From assembly GCA_964557575.1 (NCBI GenBank), contig CAZLBC010000062.1, positions 1 through 28,025 on the forward strand: 28,025 bases of DNA, read 5' to 3'. The first letter of the stretch is position 1; every line of letters begins with the position of its first letter. The DNA comes from CAZLBC01 sp964557575. GTDB lineage: Bacteria > Planctomycetota > Phycisphaerae > SM23-33. The position numbers and the translations under genes are program-made. Shown piece by piece: positions 1-5,669 of the stretch. Below the pieces are notes generated by a model. That model was not told the DNA's origin, searched no databases, and saw nothing but the letters and a program-made list of their open reading frames with translations.

Positions 1-89
1 TGCGCGGGCGGAGCGACGGTCCTCCCTTCGGCGGTGGCCGGGGGATGATGCGCGGTCGGAGCGGCGGCTTTATGAGGAGGTGGCAGTAA
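1..89 (+). CDS. C-terminal end of a truncated Gly/Arg-rich protein
   Basis: The reading frame is open from the window edge to a TAA at 87-89 and encodes about 28 residues rich in Gly, Arg and Met, including FGGGRG and RGRSGG. The composition closely resembles the Gly/Arg tail of the Spy-like protein that follows at 308-1090. I infer that this is the end of a related secreted protein, so the two may be tandem paralogues. The frame choice rests on that resemblance and on the terminator just downstream. The other frames are also open over part of this short stretch, so the call is moderate and no function can be read from the tail alone. Confidence 0.5.
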   Translation, partial: RGRSDGPPFGGGRGMMRGRSGGFMRRWQ

Positions 90-136
90 TAGCCCGGTGT
101 CACTGAGATAACACACATCGATGTTGTCTGCATCGA

Positions 137-184
137 GCGGGCGGCACTGTCGACATCCCCGACAGTGCCGCCCGCACATTTTTT
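137..184 (+). terminator. Strong intrinsic terminator
   Basis: A perfect 16-bp GC-rich inverted repeat (137-152 and 160-175, 7-nt loop) is followed by a six-T run at 179-184. It lies 47 bases after the stop of the truncated upstream gene and should separate that transcript from the Spy-like gene downstream. Confidence 0.9.
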
Positions 185-307
185 ATAGTGGAATCGACAC
201 TAACGGCAAAAAGTGTGTTACCTGTCGCAATTTTCTCACACTATCCGGTTGAAGCCCGAAGGCGTGTCTTTGGGTAAAGCGTAATACCGTACGTGAGGAA
301 CAGAAAG

Positions 308-1090
308 ATGAAATCAACAAAGAACTTGATGAGGTCAGTCTTCTTCGTATCCGTATTTCTGACCACTGCCGGAATACTGTCTGCGGCCGGCGGCGGCAGG
401 CGGCATCCGGGCGGGCCGGGGGGAGGGGGTGGAATGTACAGCCGCAGGGGCGGTGGCCGGGGCGGACCGGGTGGCGGTATCTTCAGGGGCCTGGACCTGT
501 CCGAGGACCAGCAGCAGAAGATCGCAGAGATCAGGAAAAAATACATGGAGAAGATGCACGAGGAAATACAGTCAGTTCTTACGGATGAACAAAAAAAGAA
601 ACTCGAGGAACGTCGCCCCGAACGACCCGAATTGAACCTGACCGACGAGCAGAAGGAAAAGATGGAGGCGGTGCGGCGGAAATACCGCGAACAGCTACAG
701 AATGCCGAGACGTTTGAAGAGAAACGGGCTATCCACAAGCAGATGCGGGATGCCATGAGCGATATTTTAACCGAGGAACAGCAAGCCGCCATGGAGAAGT
801 TCCGCAGCAGGTTCGATCCCGGTCTGACGGATGAGCAGAAGGAACAATTGAAAACACTGCGAAAGAAGTACGGCGAGCAACTGCGGGCCGCCGAGTCTCC
901 CGAGAAGCGAAAGGAGATCTTTGAAAAAATGCAGGCTGAGATGTCGGCATTTCTCTCCGAAGAGCAGATGCAGAAGCTGAAACGCGCCCGCATGGGCGGC
1001 GGGCGGCGAGGCGGACGGCCGGGGCCGGGCGGCGGTGGTTTTGGTGGGAGGCGGGGAGGTTCGCGCGGCGGCTTCGGCGCTGAACGGTAA
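308..1090 (+). CDS. Secreted Spy/CpxP-like protein with six LTxxQ motifs
   Basis: A 260-residue exported protein. Residues 1-27 form a signal peptide (basic start, hydrophobic VFFVSVFLTTAGIL, small residues to the cut site). A Gly/Arg linker (28-60) leads into a highly charged helical core. The core carries LTxxQ-type motifs at about 64, 91, 111, 154, 173 and 216, which pair into three consecutive helical hairpins; Spy and CpxP have one pair. The tail after 229 is again Gly/Arg-rich. Spy, CpxP and ZraP are periplasmic chaperones or metal/stress sensors, and this is probably a periplasmic member. The ATG at 308 is chosen because AGGA sits 8 bases upstream and the signal peptide starts there; an in-frame GTG at 293 has no such support. 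The ECF sigma cassette follows 98 bases downstream and may control it. The exact function is unknown. Confidence 0.82.
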   Translation: MKSTKNLMRSVFFVSVFLTTAGILSAAGGGRRHPGGPGGGGGMYSRRGGGRGGPGGGIFRGLDLSEDQQQKIAEIRKKYMEKMHEEIQSVLTDEQKKKLEERRPERPELNLTDEQKEKMEAVRRKYREQLQNAETFEEKRAIHKQMRDAMSDILTEEQQAAMEKFRSRFDPGLTDEQKEQLKTLRKKYGEQLRAAESPEKRKEIFEKMQAEMSAFLSEEQMQKLKRARMGGGRRGGRPGPGGGGFGGRRGGSRGGFGAER

Positions 1091-1188
1091 CGCTGATCCC
1101 GCACACCGGCACGACGCATGAAAAAACCGCCGCACTTACAATTGAATAGTTGTGAGCTTTATTCCGATACCGGTTAATATGACCCATT

Positions 1189-1740
1189 GTGAACGAGGCC
1201 GACAGATCAGACATACAGGCGGCAATCGGCGGTGACGGAGAAGCTTACGAGCGGCTTGTCAGACGCCATGAATCGCAGATTTCTCGCCTGATGTGGCGGT
1301 TCAGCAGGGATCCCGGCGTGTGCGAGGAGTTGGTCCAGGACGTTTTTGTCGAGGCCTATTTCAGCCTGGCCGGCTACCGCGAGGAAGCACCCTTCGTTCA
1401 CTGGTTGAAGCGCATTGCAGTACGCAGGGGTTACCGATTATGGAAAGAGAAAAAAAAGCAGCAACGCCAGGTGCCCCTGATGGACGCGGATGGCGCGGAA
1501 GCGGTGGCCACAAAACCATCCGCCCGCGAGGCCGCCGGGGTCCTCGACGCGCTCCTCGCGCGCCTCGCGGTCAAGGACCGGCTCGTACTGACGCTGTTTT
1601 ATTTCGAACGCGCCGGTATCAAGGAGATAGCGAAGATTACCGGCTGGAGCATTCCGATGGTTAAAATGAGGGCCCACCGGGCACGAAATAAACTTAAAAT
1701 GATAGCCGAGAGAGAAAAGATCCTAGAGGAATGGTCATGA
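1189..1740 (+). CDS. ECF-subfamily RNA polymerase sigma factor
   Basis: A 183-residue sigma-70 protein of ECF length. Sigma region 2 covers about residues 20-90 (YERLVRRHES, ELVQDVFVEAY, then VHWLKRIAVRRGYRLW). A short linker leads to region 4 at about 125-175 (KDRLVLTLFYFE, then the helix-turn-helix IKEIAKITGWSIPMVKMRAHRAR). There is no C-terminal extension. It directs core RNA polymerase to a small regulon and is normally held by a membrane anti-sigma factor. The next gene starts inside this gene's stop codon (ATGA), and a third gene overlaps that one, giving a tight three-gene unit. The start is GTG with no Shine-Dalgarno sequence. A possible TTGTGA/TAATAT promoter with a long 19-bp spacer would begin transcription close to the GTG, so a leaderless message is possible but unproven. 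Confidence 0.9.
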   Translation: MNEADRSDIQAAIGGDGEAYERLVRRHESQISRLMWRFSRDPGVCEELVQDVFVEAYFSLAGYREEAPFVHWLKRIAVRRGYRLWKEKKKQQRQVPLMDADGAEAVATKPSAREAAGVLDALLARLAVKDRLVLTLFYFERAGIKEIAKITGWSIPMVKMRAHRARNKLKMIAEREKILEEWS

Positions 1741-2000
1741 ACACGTTGGATAAAATCGACAGGCTGGCGGGAATCGCCCGCGGCGAACAGGTTCCCGTCG
1801 ACGGTGTTTCGGGCGCGGTCGTTCAGCGCATTATGGCTGCGGCACCGCGGCGCCGCCGGATACTTCCCTTGTCCTTTTTTGCCGCGGTTTCCGGCATTGC
1901 CGCCGCCGTGGTCCTTGGCATCGGCCTGCACCTGTCGGTCCGATCGGTTGATCCGATCTGGAACATGATAGCGCCGGTACAGGACGCGCCGTTATGGTAG
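1737..2000 (+). CDS. Small single-span membrane protein, probable anti-sigma factor
   Basis: An 87-residue protein with an N-terminal soluble part (about 1-42, ending in the basic RRRR), one membrane span (about 45-66) and a short tail ending in QDAPLW. I recognise no named family. Its size, its topology and its position directly after an ECF sigma gene match CnrY-type anti-sigma factors, in which a short cytoplasmic helix holds the sigma factor. The role is inferred from context. The ATG at 1737 overlaps the sigma stop codon and has AGAGGA six bases upstream; an ATG at 1731 is too close to that ribosome site. The 3' end overlaps the start of the EF-hand gene by seven bases, which points to translational coupling of the trio. 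Confidence 0.7.
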   Translation: MNTLDKIDRLAGIARGEQVPVDGVSGAVVQRIMAAAPRRRRILPLSFFAAVSGIAAAVVLGIGLHLSVRSVDPIWNMIAPVQDAPLW

Positions 2001-2803
2001 AACACCACCAGGTTGATGAGGTTGATGATCCGCAGGGAGCGATGCCGCCGCCGCCCGGATACGGCAGGCAGACGTGGCTGACACTGGTCCTGGGTGCGGT
2101 CATCCTCCTGAGCGGCATCGGTATAGGCGTCGGCGCTTCGCTGATCTTTATGGACGCGGGGAAACCGGTGGAAGCGGGTGATGCAACTTCGTCGTCGCAG
2201 GAAATGCCCATGCGAATAGCCAGTTCCATTTCTGAAGAACTCGGTTTGGACCGGGAAACGGAACAGGCAGTGCGTGCCATGGTTGAAGAGCGGCACCATG
2301 CGATATGGGTTATCAGGAAGAATGCGAGCGAAGAGATACGCCTCGAAGTCGAAAAGTGGAAGGAAGAAATGAAAAAGATTCTTCCGCCGGACAAATACGA
2401 GCAATGGGAACAGAGGGTCGATGAACTCAGCCGGCGGCGGGGCAGACCGTTTCGCCGACACGGCCATGGTCGCCACCGGCCGGGGCCGCATTCCGGGAAG
2501 CCGCATTCAATGCGCAAAGGGCCGGGATTCGGGCCCGGTATGATACAGCGCCTGTTCGAAACGCGCGACAAGGACGGCGACGGGCATCTGGCCAGGGAGG
2601 AAGTGCCGGACTTCCTGTGGGAGCGGATACGCACGGCCGACAAGAACGGCGACGACCGCATCAGCCGAGAGGAGTACAACGCATTTCAGCGAACGATGCG
2701 CACGTATCGGGGGGGCGGGGGACCGCGTCCTTTTTCCGGCCGTCGTGAAAGGGGGGACGATCATCAGGAGCCCGGCGATTCCCAGAAACGCGATGATCGG
2801 TAA
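1994..2803 (+). CDS. Membrane-anchored Spy/CnrX-like sensor with His-rich linker and two EF-hands
   Basis: A 269-residue protein. A short cytoplasmic N-terminus precedes one membrane span (about 28-53). Residues 75-147 form a charged helical hairpin containing EERHHAIW and KKILPPDKYEQWEQR, which resembles periplasmic metal-sensor and Spy-like domains. A basic, His-rich linker follows (about 155-171, HGHGRHRPGPH). Then come two EF-hand loops: DKDGDGHLAREE at 192-203, with Asp at positions 1, 3 and 5 and Glu at 12, and DKNGDDRISREE at 216-227, where position 6 is Asp rather than the usual Gly. The tail is Gly/Arg-rich. It overlaps the putative anti-sigma gene, as CnrX pairs with CnrY. I infer a periplasmic sensor of Ca2+ or another metal that controls the sigma factor. 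The EF-hands are clear; the sensing role is inference. Confidence 0.8.
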   Translation: MVEHHQVDEVDDPQGAMPPPPGYGRQTWLTLVLGAVILLSGIGIGVGASLIFMDAGKPVEAGDATSSSQEMPMRIASSISEELGLDRETEQAVRAMVEERHHAIWVIRKNASEEIRLEVEKWKEEMKKILPPDKYEQWEQRVDELSRRRGRPFRRHGHGRHRPGPHSGKPHSMRKGPGFGPGMIQRLFETRDKDGDGHLAREEVPDFLWERIRTADKNGDDRISREEYNAFQRTMRTYRGGGGPRPFSGRRERGDDHQEPGDSQKRDDR

Positions 2804-2826
2804 GCGCCGTTCCGGCGTGCTGCCGC

Positions 2827-4725
2827 TCAGCTTCTTGCTTTTTCGAGTGCCGCCATCGCCCGGGAAGCGATGGACCGGGGATCGAGGCCGGCAATGCGGG
2901 CCTGGTGTTCTCTCGACGCGTGCGGCACGAACCTGTCGGGTATGCCAAGGACGGTAATATTCCTGGCGTCAAGTCCCCGGGCATTGCACAGTTCGAGAAC
3001 CGCCGAGCCGAATCCTCCCGTCCGTGCGTGATCTTCTATGGTGATCACGGGGCGCCCCGCCTCCAGGCGGCCGGCGATCTCCTCCTCGTCGAGGGGCTTT
3101 GCGAACCGCGCGTTGACGACCGCGAATTTCATGCCCCGCGCCGACAGCATGTCGGCTGCGTGCAGCGTATTCTTCAACAGGGCCCCGTACGAGAGAAGCG
3201 TGCCGTCTCCGCCTTCACGGACGACATGCGAGCGTCCCGTTTCGAACGGCGGAAAATCCTCCGCCCCGTCCGGCAGGAATGCAAAATCCCGCGGATACCG
3301 AATGGCAACCGGTCCATTCTGCACGAGAGCCCATCGTATACAGGCCATCAGTTCGGGACCGGCGGCGGGTGCCGCCACCGTCATCCCGGGCAGCGACCGC
3401 ATGGCCGCGATGTCCCAGAATCCATGGTGTACCGCGCCGTCCTGGCCGACGAGTCCCGCCCGGTCCATGCAGAACACGACCGGCAGGTTCTGCAGGGCAC
3501 ATTCATGGAACACCTGGTCGAGTGCCCGCTGCATGAATGTCGAGTAGATTGCGACAACGGGTTGGAGACCGCCCTTGGCCATGCCGGCGGCGGCGGCGAC
3601 GGCGTGTGATTCGCCGATCCCGACATCAAATGTCCTATCCGGAAATGCCTGCTTGAACTTGTCCAATCCCGTGCCGTGGAGCATGGCGGCGGTGATGGCG
3701 ACGAGGCGCGGATTCTCGTTTCCCAGGCGGACGATGGATTTTGAAAATACTTCAGTCCACGTCGGATTGCAGGACAGGTCGAAGACCGCCCTGCCGTTTT
3801 CGATCTTGTGGGCGGAAGGACTGTGAAACCGTTGCGGATCCTCCAGGGCGTATTCGCACCCTTGTCCCTTTACCGTGTGAACGTGGAGTACGGTGGGCTG
3901 GTCGAAATCGGCGAGATGGCTGAGTACGTTGATCAGGGAATGGATATTATGTCCGTCGATCGGGCCGAAATAGTTGAATCCGAGAGCCTCAAAGAGATGG
4001 TTGCCGTGAAGGGTGGTTCTCAGGCCTTCCCGGACGTGCTTGAGTACACCGGAAATCTCGGTCCCCAGGGGGATATGGCTGAGCAGATTTTCCGCGGATT
4101 CCTTGAGATGAAGGTATCGGCTGTCCATGCGCACCTTTTCGAGTGACCGCGCCAGTGCGCCGGCGGTTCGGTCGATCGCCATTGAGTTGTCGTTCAGGAT
4201 TATCAGGAATTGCCTGTTCAGCAGCGCGGCGTTATTCATGCCCTCGAACGAGAGCCCGTTGACAATACTCGCGTCTCCGACGACGGCAACAATCCTGTTT
4301 TTTCGGCCGTTTTTCAGGTCGGCGGCAGCCATGCCTGCTGCGGTTGAAATGGCGGTACCCGCGTGTCCGGTGTAAAAGAGATCGTAGTCGCTTTCCGCCG
4401 GACTCGGAAAACCGGACATGCCGCCGGCCTGTCGGAGTGTCTCGAAGCTGGTCCATCTGCCGGTCAGCAGCTTGTGCGCGTAACACTGGTGGCCGACATC
4501 GAGGAACAGCCGATCGCAAGAGAAATCGAACACGTAGTGAAGTGCGATGGTAAGTTCGGCCATTCCCAGGTTGCTCGAGAGGTGGCCGCCGTTTTTGGAA
4601 ACGGTATCAATGATACGATTGCGCAGGATCTTGGCGAGACCGGCGAGTTCCTTCCGGCCCATGCGGCGGAGTTGGTGAGGGCTCTGGATTATCGGGTCAT
4701 TGTCATGCGAGGTTTTGTTATTCAC
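2827..4725 (-). CDS. dxs: 1-deoxy-D-xylulose-5-phosphate synthase
   Basis: A 632-residue thiamine-diphosphate enzyme that condenses pyruvate with glyceraldehyde-3-phosphate, the first step of the MEP isoprenoid pathway. Family features in order: SSNLGMAELTIALHYVF, the GHQCYAHKLLTGR histidine region, the cofactor loop GDASIVNG...NDNSMAI, then the transketolase pyrimidine domain with DRAGLVGQDGAVHHG, and a C-terminal domain ending near GIPDRFVPHA. The length is normal. The third residue of the usual GDG cofactor motif is Ala. The start is GTG, only four bases after the ispA-like stop, with GGACGA upstream. It is the last gene of the run that begins with tetR. It converges on the EF-hand gene across 23 bases, where I see only a weak 5-bp hairpin. 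Confidence 0.94.
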   Translation of the reverse strand: MNNKTSHDNDPIIQSPHQLRRMGRKELAGLAKILRNRIIDTVSKNGGHLSSNLGMAELTIALHYVFDFSCDRLFLDVGHQCYAHKLLTGRWTSFETLRQAGGMSGFPSPAESDYDLFYTGHAGTAISTAAGMAAADLKNGRKNRIVAVVGDASIVNGLSFEGMNNAALLNRQFLIILNDNSMAIDRTAGALARSLEKVRMDSRYLHLKESAENLLSHIPLGTEISGVLKHVREGLRTTLHGNHLFEALGFNYFGPIDGHNIHSLINVLSHLADFDQPTVLHVHTVKGQGCEYALEDPQRFHSPSAHKIENGRAVFDLSCNPTWTEVFSKSIVRLGNENPRLVAITAAMLHGTGLDKFKQAFPDRTFDVGIGESHAVAAAAGMAKGGLQPVVAIYSTFMQRALDQVFHECALQNLPVVFCMDRAGLVGQDGAVHHGFWDIAAMRSLPGMTVAAPAAGPELMACIRWALVQNGPVAIRYPRDFAFLPDGAEDFPPFETGRSHVVREGGDGTLLSYGALLKNTLHAADMLSARGMKFAVVNARFAKPLDEEEIAGRLEAGRPVITIEDHARTGGFGSAVLELCNARGLDARNITVLGIPDRFVPHASREHQARIAGLDPRSIASRAMAALEKARS

Positions 4726-4729
4726 GATG

Positions 4730-5638
4730 TTAATTCGTCCTCGATACGAGTAATTTCGCCAGCACGCGGAGGGGTTCGGCCGCGGCGCCGAGCGGCGAGA
4801 GGCACGCGAGGGCTTCTGCAGTTCTTTCCTCGCCGAGTCGGCGCGCTTCCTCGGAGGCGAGAAACAACAGGCAGGAACCGGGCGGCCTGTTCACATCGTC
4901 GCCGCTGTTATTATCCCGGTTGTCTTCTCCCGAATCCAGGAGATCATCGAAGATCTGGAATGCCAGCCCGATCTGTTTCCCGAACGCGCCGACGGCATCT
5001 GTTGTTGTTGAATCGGTTCCCGCGGCGATGGCCCCCATTCGCGCCGCGGTTTGCATCAGCGCCGCTGTCTTTTTCACGTGTATGTACTCGATTCCTTCCA
5101 GGCCGCCGGGGATTGCACAGAGTCCCAGATCGGCCACCTGGCCGGCGACCATTCCGCTTGCCCCGACGCCCGCGGCCAGTTCCGCGATCAGGACCGGAGG
5201 CGTTTTTCCCCCGTGCTCGGCCAGCAGCCCCATCGCTCTGGTCAGGAGCGCGTCGCCGATGAGTATGGCCATGGCAGGGGAGTACTTCACGTGCGCCGTG
5301 GCCTTGCCCCGTCGCCTGTCGTCGTTGTCCATGGCGGGCAGGTCGTCGTGGACGAGACTGTAGGCGTGGACGAGTTCCACGGAGACGGCGGCACGCCGAA
5401 CCAGTTCTTCTCCGTCATCTCCGCCGACGGCCCGCGCGGAGAGATATACCAGCGACGGCCGGAGTCTCTTGCCGCCGTCGAGGCAGTACCGCATGCCGTC
5501 GGCCAGTTCGGGAGGAACGGCGGGTTCCACGAGCCACCGCTTCAGATCGGCAGCCAGGCGTTCGGCCAGGGGATTGATGAATTCTGTCAGCGTCACGGGG
5601 AAACGACTCACTTTCAGGCGGCATATCTCAGGCAGCAC
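4730..5638 (-). CDS. ispA: Polyprenyl (geranyl/farnesyl) diphosphate synthase
   Basis: A protein of about 302 residues of the trans-isoprenyl diphosphate synthase family, which chains isopentenyl diphosphate onto allylic primers. The GGKRLRP substrate motif is at 55-61, the first Asp-rich motif DDLPAMD at 98-104, and the second, DDLLD, at 231-235. Lys189-190 match the usual KT pair. After DDLLD the lysine-containing GK and K(S/T)TYP segments of the family are missing and are replaced by an Asp/Asn-rich stretch followed by PGSCLL, so product length or activity may differ. Neighbours are dxs downstream and the Aas-like gene 31 bases upstream. The start is uncertain: GTG at 5638 gives the longest frame, while GTGs at 5611 or 5596 are possible and none has a clear ribosome site. 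A weak TTCACG/TATGAT pair (5666-5639) could be an internal promoter and would favour a later start. Confidence 0.85.
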   Translation of the reverse strand: MLPEICRLKVSRFPVTLTEFINPLAERLAADLKRWLVEPAVPPELADGMRYCLDGGKRLRPSLVYLSARAVGGDDGEELVRRAAVSVELVHAYSLVHDDLPAMDNDDRRRGKATAHVKYSPAMAILIGDALLTRAMGLLAEHGGKTPPVLIAELAAGVGASGMVAGQVADLGLCAIPGGLEGIEYIHVKKTAALMQTAARMGAIAAGTDSTTTDAVGAFGKQIGLAFQIFDDLLDSGEDNRDNNSGDDVNRPPGSCLLFLASEEARRLGEERTAEALACLSPLGAAAEPLRVLAKLLVSRTN

Positions 5639-5669
5639 ATCATATCATATAACGGTCCGCCGTGAATGT

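Noticed and set aside
2804..2826. Terminator between the EF-hand gene and dxs
   Set aside because: Only a CGCCG-TTC-CGGCG mini-stem without a T run is present, too weak to call.
4363..5262. Open frame of 299 codons on the plus strand across dxs and ispA
   Set aside because: It crosses two clear minus-strand genes and is Arg/Pro-rich in the manner of antisense frames in GC-rich DNA.
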